Assembly (NCBI RefSeq): GCF_010614725.1
Contig: NZ_JAAEHL010000003.1
Location: 62,001-126,000, forward strand
Reading direction: 5' to 3'
Source of the DNA: Flavobacterium ajazii
Lineage (GTDB): Bacteria; Bacteroidota; Bacteroidia; Flavobacteriales; Flavobacteriaceae
DNA: 64,000 nucleotides
Within the stretch, counting starts at the first letter, position 1. Every line of letters begins with the position of its first letter. This document shows positions 54,756-63,045 of this stretch, one piece after another. The notes below the pieces were generated by a model. It saw nothing but the letters and a program-made list of their open reading frames with translations, made no database searches and was not told the origin of the DNA. The translations under genes were made by a program, and so were the position numbers.

Positions 54756-54936
54756 TTAGCCAACTAATTGAATATTAAGCCTAAAACACATCAGCAAAAC
54801 AGCCTGAAAATAGACCAGAATATGAGAAGCATAAATATAAAGCAGGTAGTTACAGAAAAAGACCTATTTAATTAAACGAATATCTAACAGTATATAAATT
54901 GATTAGCCAATCCTCTACCAGATAAAATAATTGACA

Positions 54937-56115
54937 ATGAAAAAAATTTTTGTAGTATCATTTTTTGCATTGCTGTTTACAGCTTGCGAAAAAGACGAAG
55001 TTATCGACCCTAAAGCTTATTCCTGCAATTTTGATTTTGTCGACAATAGCGCAAGCCATCCCAAAGCACAGCAATACCAGGCAAAATTGGATGAAATAGT
55101 AAAAAAAGGAACTGTCGGTATTATGATGAGCGTGTACCATCCCAATTCGATACAATGGCTGGGAGCTTCCGGCAAAGCTGATATTTCTAACAATGTGCCC
55201 ATGCAACCCTGTATGATCTCACGGATGGGATCGACGATAAAAATGTTTACTGCCACAGTAACAATGATGCTTTATGATGAAAATAAAATCAATCTGGACG
55301 AAAAAATAGCACATTACCTCAAAGGCAGTTACATCGGCAAAATCCAAAATGCAGAAACTGCTACCATCCGCCAGTTATTACAGCACAGTAGTGGTATTTA
55401 CAACTACATTCAGAACCCGAAGTTTCAGACCGCTTCGATGAACAACCTCAAAAAAGAATGGCATGCTGAAGACTTAATGTCCTATGCCTACAATCAGGAC
55501 GCCTATTTTGCATCGGGTACAGATGTGCGATATTCCAATACCAATTACATACTGCTCGGAATTTTAATAGAACAGATTGAAGGCAAACCTTTGCATGAAG
55601 TTTTCGAACAACGCATTTTTAAGGCTTTTGGAATGACAAAATCGTTATTCGCCTCAAAAAATCCTGTGCCACACAATATTGTTCGGGGCTATATAGACTT
55701 ATACAGTAATTTTAAAATAACCGAAAGCACTTATTTCAGCGGTTGGGATTATTATACTGCCGATGGCGGGCTGATTTCCAATCCTTATGATATGTCACTA
55801 TTCTTTCAAAAGTTAATGAATGGAGAAGTTGTAAATCCGAAACTATTGGCCGAAATGCTGACATGGAAAACGCCCCATGAACAGGATCCCGATTTCTTCC
55901 CAATTGAGTACGGATTGGGTATTTTTAAAATGAAAACCCCCAAAGGCGATGTCTATTATCACAGTGGAGATGCCATTGGCTATTATGCCAATATGATTTA
56001 CATAACCTCATCAAAATCCGTAATCGTATATGCTGTAAACAGTAATTATGGCAAACTGGACGAATGGGTCTCTACCAAAAAAGCTATCGAAAATATATTG
56101 GAAACAGTCTGGTAA
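54937..56115 (+). CDS. Serine hydrolase lipoprotein (beta-lactamase/class C-like)
   Basis: A 392-residue lipoprotein with lipobox LFTAC (Cys about 17). The catalytic domain of the serine beta-lactamase-like/D-aminopeptidase (class C-like) family shows S-x-x-K in GSTIK (about 95-99), Y-x-N in YSNTN (about 188-192) and HSGDAIGYYANMIY (about 340-353) in the position of the KTG-like motif. It probably acts on D-amino-acid-containing peptides or esters in the periplasm; beta-lactam hydrolysis is not shown. A TTG six bases upstream is possible; the ATG was preferred. Confidence 0.85.
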   Translation: MKKIFVVSFFALLFTACEKDEVIDPKAYSCNFDFVDNSASHPKAQQYQAKLDEIVKKGTVGIMMSVYHPNSIQWLGASGKADISNNVPMQPCMISRMGSTIKMFTATVTMMLYDENKINLDEKIAHYLKGSYIGKIQNAETATIRQLLQHSSGIYNYIQNPKFQTASMNNLKKEWHAEDLMSYAYNQDAYFASGTDVRYSNTNYILLGILIEQIEGKPLHEVFEQRIFKAFGMTKSLFASKNPVPHNIVRGYIDLYSNFKITESTYFSGWDYYTADGGLISNPYDMSLFFQKLMNGEVVNPKLLAEMLTWKTPHEQDPDFFPIEYGLGIFKMKTPKGDVYYHSGDAIGYYANMIYITSSKSVIVYAVNSNYGKLDEWVSTKKAIENILETVW

Positions 56116-56240
56116 ACATTTTAATACCAGATAATAAGAAGCAAAAAACGAATGATAAATTACTTTTCAAGCTAGCGTTTTTTACAATCATGAATGAATA
56201 TGAAAAACTTTATTTGCAAAATCCTTAAAACAATACAATT

Positions 56241-56438
56241 ATGAAATTCAGACAAGCAGTATTTGCACTTACATTATTAAGCATAACAATGTCTTGCAGT
56301 AAAGACACAGAAGACGATAACAGTACCTCAAAAGCAACCAATGTTTACGTAATTGGCTGGGAAAAGAACGATGGTAAAAATTTGGCCAAAATCTGGAAAA
56401 ACGACACAGCAACCAATCTTACCAATTGTACACAATAA
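56241..56438 (+). CDS. Short lipoprotein, probably truncated
   Basis: A 65-residue lipoprotein with lipobox ITMSC (Cys about 19) and a segment VYVIGWEKNDGKNLAKIWKND that resembles one repeat of a Bacteroidota lipoprotein with 'YVAGxE...AxxWKNGxxTxLT' repeats. Only one repeat is present, then a stop, so it seems to be the leftover 5' part of a longer gene. A hairpin with T-run follows at 56554. Confidence 0.6.
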   Translation: MKFRQAVFALTLLSITMSCSKDTEDDNSTSKATNVYVIGWEKNDGKNLAKIWKNDTATNLTNCTQ

Positions 56439-56553
56439 GCATTAGCATTAGATATAGCAATAGCAAAACAGTAATAAACAGTTGAGTAAAACGGAAGTAA
56501 TTGTTGAAAAATCACAGTTTAGACAATCAACAAATTTGGTAATAATTAAGGAG

Positions 56554-56587
56554 CTTGGGTCAGTTAATGCACTGCCCTAAGTTTTTT
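56554..56587 (+). terminator. Terminator-like hairpin
   Basis: CTTGGGTCAG and CTGCCCTAAG (56554-56563 and 56572-56581, two mismatches) followed by TTTTTT. It is in the 318-bp gap after the short lipoprotein gene; nothing else was seen in the gap. Confidence 0.65.
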
Positions 56588-56756
56588 GACCGTAATTCGT
56601 CATCTAGTAAGATTTTCTTTTTCAGTACATCTAATTTTAAATATAATCCATTTGGTTTACCAATAACTTTTAATCAATTAATAAATAAAAAATAAAGCTG
56701 TAAGATCTTTTAACGCAGCGTATCTAAAGAGTATAAATTTTCTAAAACTGCAATTT

Positions 56757-57869
56757 ATGAAGTACTTATTTTTATCCTTATTGTTTGTATCGTTACTGTC
56801 CTGTTCAAAGTCAGGAGATGAAGACATCGTACCAGATAATCAGGCTCCAAAAGCCTTTACGCTTACTTCTCCTGCAAGTAATGCAACTGGTTTTGCCACA
56901 ACACCGGCACTAAGCTGGCAAGCCGCAACTGACCCTGATGGTGATACGGTAACGTACAGTGTTTATCTTGACCAGAACGTCAATCCCATAACACTGATAA
57001 AAAGTGGGTTAACCGCTGTTAGTTATATGCCAACTACTGCGCTGGCAAACAATATTGTCTATTACTGGAAAGTAGTAGCTACCGATGCCAAAGGTGCAAC
57101 CACGGCAAGCAGTGTGTTTAAATTTACAACTGTTGCAACTGTACCTGCCACCAAGAGCTTGCCCGTGAAAGTAACTCACACAAATATAAGTGGAGCGGTT
57201 ACCCAAACCAGTACCATAACCTACGATAATCAAAAGCGTATCAATAAAGTCACAATTGTTAATCAAACCCCTAACCAAAACTTAACAAATACCTTTAGCT
57301 ATGAAGCCGATAAAATCACTGAAATAATAGAATATAATGACCCAGCAATACAGACTAAAAAACAAATCTATTATTACAATGCTAATGGAGTGTATAAAGA
57401 AGAACAGTTTTTTAATGGCACACTTCGTTATATCATAGATTGGTACTACCGCCCTGATGGTGGAAAAGAGAGAAGAATAAAAAACACTTCAGGAAATCTC
57501 TTGACAACCTGGTATTACCGTTTTGGTGCAACTGGAAATATCGAACGTGTGGTAATAGATGATGTAAATGTTACAGTGGAAGATTGGGAATATATTTTTA
57601 GTAATTACGATACTAAATTACGTTCTATTTCAAATCCGGTAAATGATATGATAGCCTTTATTATGATGGGTTTTCCGGGAACAAATTTTCCTGCGCCCAA
57701 TAATCCGCAGGCTTATATAAGGAAGTCGCTTACATCAGGTAATGTAATTAACACATCTACTTTGGAATACACCTACAACAATAAAAATCAGGTTACCGTA
57801 ATGAAAATTAAGGATGCTAACAACGGTTCTTTAAAAGAAAGCCGTACCATCGACTATCAGGAATTTTAA
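56757..57869 (+). CDS. Fibronectin-III/Ig-like lipoprotein with repeat-rich C-terminus
   Basis: A 370-residue lipoprotein with lipobox LLSC (Cys about 16). Residues ~30-125 form an Fn3-like domain (PASNATGFATTPALSWQA and VYYWKVVATDAKGATT). The C-terminal part has RHS/YD-like strands, TYDNQKRINKVTIVN and NTFSYEADKITEIIEYND. Probably surface exposed; target unknown. A hairpin at 57891-57923 follows. Confidence 0.75.
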   Translation: MKYLFLSLLFVSLLSCSKSGDEDIVPDNQAPKAFTLTSPASNATGFATTPALSWQAATDPDGDTVTYSVYLDQNVNPITLIKSGLTAVSYMPTTALANNIVYYWKVVATDAKGATTASSVFKFTTVATVPATKSLPVKVTHTNISGAVTQTSTITYDNQKRINKVTIVNQTPNQNLTNTFSYEADKITEIIEYNDPAIQTKKQIYYYNANGVYKEEQFFNGTLRYIIDWYYRPDGGKERRIKNTSGNLLTTWYYRFGATGNIERVVIDDVNVTVEDWEYIFSNYDTKLRSISNPVNDMIAFIMMGFPGTNFPAPNNPQAYIRKSLTSGNVINTSTLEYTYNNKNQVTVMKIKDANNGSLKESRTIDYQEF

Positions 57870-57890
57870 ATAGAAAATGATTAGATAACA

Positions 57891-57923
57891 AAACCTTATA
57901 GGTTTTAAAAATCTATAAGGTTT
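57891..57923. terminator. Hairpin after the Fn3 lipoprotein gene
   Basis: A perfect 11-bp stem AAACCTTATAG / CTATAAGGTTT (57891-57901 and 57913-57923) with no strong T-run. A weak terminator is likely. Confidence 0.65.
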
Positions 57924-57932
57924 AATAAAAAA

Positions 57933-58530
57933 ATGCAAATACCAACACTCAATAAAAATATCTCTCTTACAGACTTTAATGATTTTTATTGGTTAAAGGA
58001 AGAACTGGTTTCTTTTTGCAGGAACGAAAGCATCGGTACAGTTGGCGGAAATCAGGAACTGGCAAAAAGAATAAGAGCTTATATTTCCACTAGCGAAATT
58101 GTGAAGGTGAAAACAGCAATCAAAAAATCAAAATACACCTTTGACCGGAAGACCGAAACGCTAACAAAATCGACCATCATTACCGACAATTATAAAAACT
58201 CGGAAAATGTAAGGGCATTTTTTCTTACCGAAATAGGTTCGTACTTTTCATTCAGCGTAAAGTTGATGAACTGGATGAAACAAGCTAAAGGAAAGACCTT
58301 GCAGGATGCCATTGAAAAATGGAAGAAAATTAGCGCCCTGAAAAAAGATAAAGATTACCAGACCGAAATTGCCCCACAGTTTGAATACAACCGTTAGATG
58401 CGTGCTTTTTTTGGCAGACGATCCCCCCTTTACAGCAAAGGACACAATGAAATACTGGAAATTGAAAAAAGAACAACGTGGTACAAATGAATATGAACCA
58501 GAGGATTTAAAATTGATTGAACAGAAATAA
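57933..58530 (+). pseudogene. SAP/DUF6434 protein interrupted by a stop and a frameshift
   Basis: The 154 residues up to a TAG at 58395-58397 hold an N-terminal SAP-like domain (FYWLKEELVSFC...GGNQELAKRI) and a DUF6434-type domain. The remaining C-terminal part of the family continues after the stop: in the +1 frame ADDPPFTAKDTMKYWKLKK and YEPEDLKLIEQK to a TAA at 58530. The original frame is lost at a run of seven T at about 58406-58412. So the gene carries a nonsense codon and a homopolymer shift; the N-terminal 154 residues may still be made. The SAP domain suggests DNA binding. Confidence 0.75.
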
Positions 58531-58537
58531 TATAAAA

Positions 58538-58912
58538 ATGGATACAAACCAAACTTCCTTAAGTATAGCCTTAAAATACTTTAATGCCTGGTGCCAAAAT
58601 GATTTTGAAAAGACTTCGTCCTTTCTCTCAGACAAAATCGCATTCGAAATGCTTATTAACAGTTATGTCAGCAAAGCTGAGTTTTTGCAAGCTGTACAGT
58701 TCACTGCAAGTACTTTACAGGAAGTTATTCTGCTCACACATTTGGGTAATAAAGAAGAAGCTGTTCTTATTTATACCCTTAAGCTAACAGGACTTGCCCC
58801 ATTACAAATCTGCGAACATTTTAAAGTACGTGAGAGTAAAATTACATTCATTAGCCATGTACACGATACCCACGAGCTTCGAAATGCAGGTTTTGATAAA
58901 AATAAAACATAG
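58538..58912 (+). CDS. NTF2/SnoaL-like protein
   Basis: A 124-residue protein of the NTF2-like fold: ALKYFNAWCQNDFEKTSSFLSDKIAFE (read in two parts, about 11-37), FLQAVQFTAS and a C-terminal strand FKVRESKITFISHVHD (about 95-110) are typical of the ring of nuclear transport factor 2-like enzymes and binding proteins. Substrate unknown. The ATG at 58538 was chosen over an in-frame ATG at 58517, since the latter overlaps the decayed upstream gene. Intact among decaying neighbours. Confidence 0.7.
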   Translation: MDTNQTSLSIALKYFNAWCQNDFEKTSSFLSDKIAFEMLINSYVSKAEFLQAVQFTASTLQEVILLTHLGNKEEAVLIYTLKLTGLAPLQICEHFKVRESKITFISHVHDTHELRNAGFDKNKT

Positions 58913-58916
58913 TACG

Positions 58917-59258
58917 ATGGCATATGATGAAGAATTAGCCAAAAGAGTAAGGGAATATCTGGCAGAATTTCCAGAATTGGAGATCGTTGAAAAGAAAATG
59001 TTTCATGGGCTTACTTTTATGGTCAACAAAAAAATGTGTGTAGGCGTAAGTGGCGATGAACTGATGGTACGCTTTGATCCTAATCTTCACAACGAATTTT
59101 GTGAACAGAATGGTTTTCGAGCGATGCTTACAAAAGGCAGAGAATATAAAGGTTACGGATACATTAACCCTGATTATATTAAAACGAATAACCAACTGAA
59201 CAAATGGCTGGACATTGCATTGCAATTTAACAAAGAAATTAAAGCAAAGAAGAAATAA
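58917..59258 (+). CDS. TfoX N-terminal domain protein
   Basis: A 113-residue protein, the stand-alone N-terminal domain of TfoX: VEKKMFHGLTFMVNKKMCVGVSGDELMVRF (about 25-54, read in parts) and REYKGYGYINPDYI. In enterobacteria TfoX regulates competence; single-domain versions have no known role. It follows the NTF2-like gene by 4 bp (stop 58912, start 58917), so the two share an operon. Confidence 0.8.
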   Translation: MAYDEELAKRVREYLAEFPELEIVEKKMFHGLTFMVNKKMCVGVSGDELMVRFDPNLHNEFCEQNGFRAMLTKGREYKGYGYINPDYIKTNNQLNKWLDIALQFNKEIKAKKK

Positions 59259-59313
59259 GTTTGTAAGATTTAATATAATCTGACATCTAAACCTATAAAA
59301 TAATTCAAAAATC

Positions 59314-60161
59314 ATGAAAAAACTGTCACTTTTTATTGTCATTATTTTATTTACCACATTTGCTTTTGCCCAAAACGCCGTTCATTTCACATAGCTTAGC
59401 AAAAAGGGAAATCCCATTATTTTCTTGCCACATATAGGCTGTTCTTCCGAAATGTGGAAAGGAGTTTCTAATAATTATGAAAAAACAAATACCGTTTACC
59501 TTGCCGACTTTCCGGGATTTAATGGAGAAAAAACCATTGATGCACTTTTCAAAGATGCTTATGTGAATGAAATTCAGCAGTTCATAAAAAAAGAATAAGT
59601 TAAAAGATGTGGTTTTGATCGGACAAAATTATGTAACTTTTATAACAGTTAAAACGGCGCAGTATGAGGATTTGAAAATAAAAGCCATCGTTGCTTCCGA
59701 TTTTTATCCCAAATTAAATATGGTGTTGAATGCCAATATCACTACAGAAGAATTGGAACAAATGAAAAGCAGTATTCGTAAAGGAACTATGGAAATGGAG
59801 GCTGAAACATTTAAAGCCACTCAAAGACAAACAGCCGAAATGATGAACTTTACCAAGTCAGAAGATGTAGCGAGATTTGTAGAATGACAGGTAAAATCTG
59901 ACAGAAACACTTTGCGAACAGTTCAGTAGTGATTTGCGCCTAACACTTGAAAATAATAAAATTCCAATACTGGTATTTACCACTTGGTATTTTACCACAA
60001 CATATAAGAATATGCCGATTTCCGAAGCCAATAAAAAGCTGAAAGAAATGTACGGCAATACACCTAATGTAACGCACAAGGTAACAGAAGATGCCAAAGA
60101 CTTTATGGCTACAGACGAGCCACAATGGTTCATTACTGAAATGAATAAATTTTTAAAATAA
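59314..60161 (+). pseudogene. Exported alpha/beta hydrolase, multiply disrupted
   Basis: A signal peptide (KKLSLFIVIILFTTFAFAQ) and QNAVHFT are followed by a TAG at 59392-59394. In the same frame it continues as IIFLPHIGCSSEMWKGV and ADFPGFNGEKTID. At about 59596 the frame moves: after KKE the match resumes as LKDVVLIGQNY in another frame, runs to ARFVE and then a TGA at about 59885 where Trp is expected (VE-W-QVKSDRN), and finally LRLTLENNKIPILVFTTWY in a third frame up to 60161. So at least four lesions disable a typical alpha/beta hydrolase. The intact pieces look recent, not ancient. Confidence 0.85.
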
Positions 60162-60183
60162 TAATTGGAGAATAAGCAAAAGA

Positions 60184-60321
60184 TATTCGAAAGCCTTTTT
60201 AACGATTATTAAGGATTGGGTTTTCCATTTTTGTTACAGCTATCTGTAGCGAAACACAGACAGAAGACCTGATACAGGAATGTTTTCGAAAGTATGGCTC
60301 AATCTGGATAGTTTCCAGTAA
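60184..60321 (+). pseudogene. ECF sigma-70-like factor, N-terminal remnant
   Basis: Four short pieces in successive frames add up to region 2 of an ECF sigma factor: IFESLFNDY, then WVFHFCYSYL, then SETQTEDLIQECFRK and finally VWLNLDSFQ with a stop at 60319-60321. The order and spacing match FEK-L-FxxYWxxVFxFCYSYL...EDLxQExFxKxW of Bacteroidota sigma factors. No region 4 is left. The protein is not made. Confidence 0.75.
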
Positions 60322-60415
60322 TAAGTCTGATATTATAATAATCTAATCCTATATAACTTAGAAAAGCTACATAACGAGTAAATAATCAAATTATTCAAAT
60401 TCCTGAACAGTACTT

Positions 60416-61251
60416 ATGGCTCGTATGGAAAAATTCTATGTTGAAACACTTCGTAAATTAGAAACGGAAATCCACGAATTAGAGATTGAAGCAGATTGCT
60501 CCATTCAAAGAATAGAAATTATTGTAAACCTTATTGTTAATTCTTTATATAAATTAAAGATGTTTGTATTAGAAAAAGGATTTAAGAATACGGATGAAGA
60601 AATACATTTTTTCAAATATAAGAAACCGGTTATTGTTTCAAAATTAATTTACTATAATACCATTTATAAAATCGAAACAAAAAAAACTTATGACGTAAAG
60701 CTTATCATTAAATACCTTAATATCTGCATTTCCGTTATCAAATCTCCCTAATTAATATAGGGAATAAGTCAATTCTGTTTTACTTCCAGTCCAATTTAAT
60801 TTTGACAGATCTATTGATTTGTTCTTATATCTATAATAATGTATTGTGAAGCTGGTCTTCAATATAAACTTTTATCAGCTCGTTAGCTATAATTTTTGGT
60901 GCCTTAAAATAGTGTGAGGTTGAAAAGTATGGTCTACTTCAAAATAGAAGGGGTCTAAACTGAGCTTAATATAGTGTTTCCCACGAACAAACAACTTATC
61001 ATCAATAAAAGAATTATTGTTTCGGTATTATTTATAAAATTAAAGATTGTTATCACAATACCTTTTGAGTTTTTTTAGTTCGTTATTAAGGTAATTGCAA
61101 AGACATTTGAAAGCACTTTTAATATTGATTTAGTTGATTCCTATCATACGTTTATGGAACTGAAGCCCCGAAAATTAACCAACCGAAATTCCTTGACAGT
61201 CTACTTGATGTACTAATCAGCAAAATGGATGAAAAATACGAAGAAGAATAA
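60416..61251 (+). pseudogene. rteC: rteC, ICE-excision regulator, broken
   Basis: RteC relays the signal that triggers excision of CTnDOT-type ICEs. The first part (60416-60751) reads ELEIEADCSIQRIE and FKNTDEEIHFFKYKKPVIVSKLI (about 50-75, in parts), as in the N-terminal half of RteC, then stops. About 330 bp on, FVIKVIAKTFESTFNIDL and, in another frame, KFLDSLLDVLISKMDEKYEEE with a TAA at 61249-61251 give the C-terminal end. The middle is unreadable or has been replaced. So the regulator is lost unless the ICE has another. No ATG-led product other than the 111-residue fragment is expected. Confidence 0.8.
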
Positions 61252-61475
61252 TTTTTTTTACAATATACCACCAAGTAAATGAATACCTTTTGTATATACA
61301 ATATTCTCCGAACTGTTTTGCTTTTCTTTTTCTACCTGTCCCACAGTCTGCTATTTAGTTTCTGTTGCAATGGATAACTGTATCTTTTGCTCAATGGAAG
61401 TCAATTCTGTTTTTCTACATTTTTTTATTTTTTTTCTCCTTTATTTTACTGGGGGTTCAATGGGGTACAACTGGG

Positions 61476-61494
61476 GTACAACAAAAAGTTGTAC
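61476..61494. repeat. Hairpin and direct repeat upstream of the ICE transfer genes
   Basis: GTACAAC / GTTGTAC (61476-61482, 61488-61494, loop AAAAA), and the direct repeat GGGGTACAAC occurs at 61462-61471 and 61473-61482. It lies between the rteC remnant and the transfer genes. The wider gap 61252-61605 holds otherwise only a short hydrophobic frame (61365-61553), which I do not count as a gene. Confidence 0.5.
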
Positions 61495-61605
61495 TTGTGG
61501 CTGTTTGTAGTCTATTGTTTCTTTGCCCTGTAATGATGAAGATCCAGAATTGAATTGTCAACTGGATTATGAGAAACTAATGTAGAATGATAAAATGAAG
61601 AGCGT

Positions 61606-62085
61606 ATGTTTACAAACATTTCATGGGGTAATTACATAGTTGTAGTTATTCTGCTATTGGCAAGCTGGTATTTATTTATTGGATTTCGATTTTATTTTGA
61701 TGACCTCAAAGAACTCATATCAGGAAAACGGAAACTTCAATTTCGTGGATTTGAAAACCCAAATTATCAAGATCCTCAAACTGAACAAAACTATCAGGAA
61801 TTACCAGAAACAATTTCAGACCAAACTTCTTTAGAAGAATTTGACACCACTTTTCAGGATGTTGATGCTCTGGTGGCAAGATTAAAGAGTTTTATCACAG
61901 ATGCCACAAAGAAAAAATTGGTAAAAAAAGAATTTACCTATTATCTGCAACTTCTTTTAAGAGAATTTCCCTCAGTAAAAGACTCGCCTTTCAATTCTTC
62001 AATAAGCGAGCTGATAGTTTCAGAATGTGATAAACTCGAATCCATCACTTTAACCCAGAAGGAAGCAGAAGCACTTTGGGAATAA
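61606..62085 (+). CDS. ICE-conserved protein with one membrane helix
   Basis: A 159-residue protein beginning MFTNISWGNYIVVVILLL, with one transmembrane helix (about 8-28), FYFDDLKELISGKRKLQF (about 29-46) and a helical acidic C-terminus (KSFITDATKKKLVKKEF, FNSSISELIVSECDKLE). In Bacteroidota ICEs such a protein precedes the DUF4134/TraE gene and is therefore probably part of the transfer apparatus. It is followed by a GC-rich structured gap and then TraE. Confidence 0.75.
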   Translation: MFTNISWGNYIVVVILLLASWYLFIGFRFYFDDLKELISGKRKLQFRGFENPNYQDPQTEQNYQELPETISDQTSLEEFDTTFQDVDALVARLKSFITDATKKKLVKKEFTYYLQLLLREFPSVKDSPFNSSISELIVSECDKLESITLTQKEAEALWE

Positions 62086-62101
62086 ACTCTAAAACAATAT
62101 A

Positions 62102-62190
62102 ACGGAGGAACTGCCCCTGTCCATCCCGGCGCAGCAGGACAGATGTAACAGGAAAGAGGACTGCGACAGCGGCTACACCTCCGTTTTTTA
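62102..62190 (+). other. GC-rich foldable leader between ICE genes
   Basis: ACGGAGG (62102-62108) pairs with CCTCCGT (62178-62184) and is followed by TTTTTT, which is terminator-like with a large folded loop. Inside it CTGTCC (62117-62122) pairs with GGACAG (62137-62142). The stretch is markedly GC-rich for this genome and not coding. It ends 33 bp before the TraE gene, so it may be an attenuator or leader RNA that controls transfer genes. Confidence 0.6.
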
Positions 62191-62222
62191 TCCGAATTTT
62201 TGAACTTTAAAAATAATGTGTG

Positions 62223-62567
62223 ATGAAAAAATGGAACTGGAATTTTAAGAAGTTTATTGAGAAAAAAACATATACTATTGGTATTCTTCTGACACAAATT
62301 CTTTTTGTGATCAGTTATGAAACCTACGCCCAAGATGGTCTGGCAGGAATCAATGAAGCCAACCAGCAGGTACGAAGTTATTTTGATGCAGGCACAGAAC
62401 TAATGTATGCCGTAGGCGCATTACTCGGATTAATAGGCGCTGTGAAAGTATATCAAAAATGGAACGCAGGTGATCCCGATACCGGAAAAGTAGCTGCAGC
62501 CTGGTTTGGAAGCTGTGTCTTTCTGGTAGTAGTAGCGACAGTAATCAAATCCTTCTTTGGGATTTAA
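62223..62567 (+). CDS. traE: DUF4134 conjugal transfer protein (TraE-like)
   Basis: A 114-residue inner-membrane protein with two hydrophobic stretches at about 17-36 (a signal or anchor) and 57-77, plus a C-terminal helix at about 92-112. GINEANQQVRSYFDAGTELMYAVGA-like (read in two parts) and KVYQKWNAGD are the DUF4134 signatures of the Bacteroidota TraE. VirB2-like pilin role is proposed in the family. GTG at 62220 is just upstream; ATG 62223 used. The next gene lies 11 bp on. Confidence 0.88.
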   Translation: MKKWNWNFKKFIEKKTYTIGILLTQILFVISYETYAQDGLAGINEANQQVRSYFDAGTELMYAVGALLGLIGAVKVYQKWNAGDPDTGKVAAAWFGSCVFLVVVATVIKSFFGI

Positions 62568-62578
62568 AATGAATTGCT

Positions 62579-63007
62579 ATGGAAGAGCTACTCAAAGAAA
62601 AGTTATGGTTCTATATTATCCATAACAATCCCGATTTGATGTTTACCCTTCAGGAAGATTACAGCGTACTAGATTATCTCAATGAAAAAATAAATGGAAT
62701 TAAATTCCTATTGGACGATATGCTTTCTGATGGGACACCTAAATATATCATCGAAGAAATCTGTCTCAATATACTTACCGAAGATCTAAAACCTTCCCGG
62801 TTTTTATATATCCGCTCCCTGCTTTCTGATGAGTTTGAGAAAACCTATGTAGATTTTCAGGAATCAGGTATCCTGACCTTTGAGGTAATCAACCTTATGG
62901 AAAGCTGCAAACCCATTTTTGAGACCATTGGTTTTACTAAAGAAAATGAAGAAGATCTTGCTTTGAGAAATGCCCTTATTGGTCAGATTGCTGACTATCT
63001 GAATTGA
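62579..63007 (+). CDS. DUF1896-like ICE protein
   Basis: A 142-residue, acidic, helical protein. LWFYIIHNNPDLMF (about 9-22) and ICLNILTEDL-PSRFLYIRSLLSDEFE (about 61-87) fit the DUF1896 pattern (helix with H/N-P-D-L, then L-x-x-L-L-x-D-E-F). Such small proteins accompany the large methylase of Bacteroidota ICEs; function unknown. It is 39 bp before that methylase gene. Confidence 0.5.
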   Translation: MEELLKEKLWFYIIHNNPDLMFTLQEDYSVLDYLNEKINGIKFLLDDMLSDGTPKYIIEEICLNILTEDLKPSRFLYIRSLLSDEFEKTYVDFQESGILTFEVINLMESCKPIFETIGFTKENEEDLALRNALIGQIADYLN

Positions 63008-63045
63008 GCTATTTATAGCAGTGTGTAGTATGAAAATGAGTAATT

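Noticed and set aside
54937-56115. Calling this a beta-lactam resistance gene
   Set aside because: The motifs fit the broader serine hydrolase family; nothing shows beta-lactam specificity.
61365-61553. A 62-residue hydrophobic plus-strand frame before the ICE genes
   Set aside because: It has unnatural Phe/Leu runs from a T-rich stretch, no known relative and covers the GTACAAC hairpin; I count it as non-coding.
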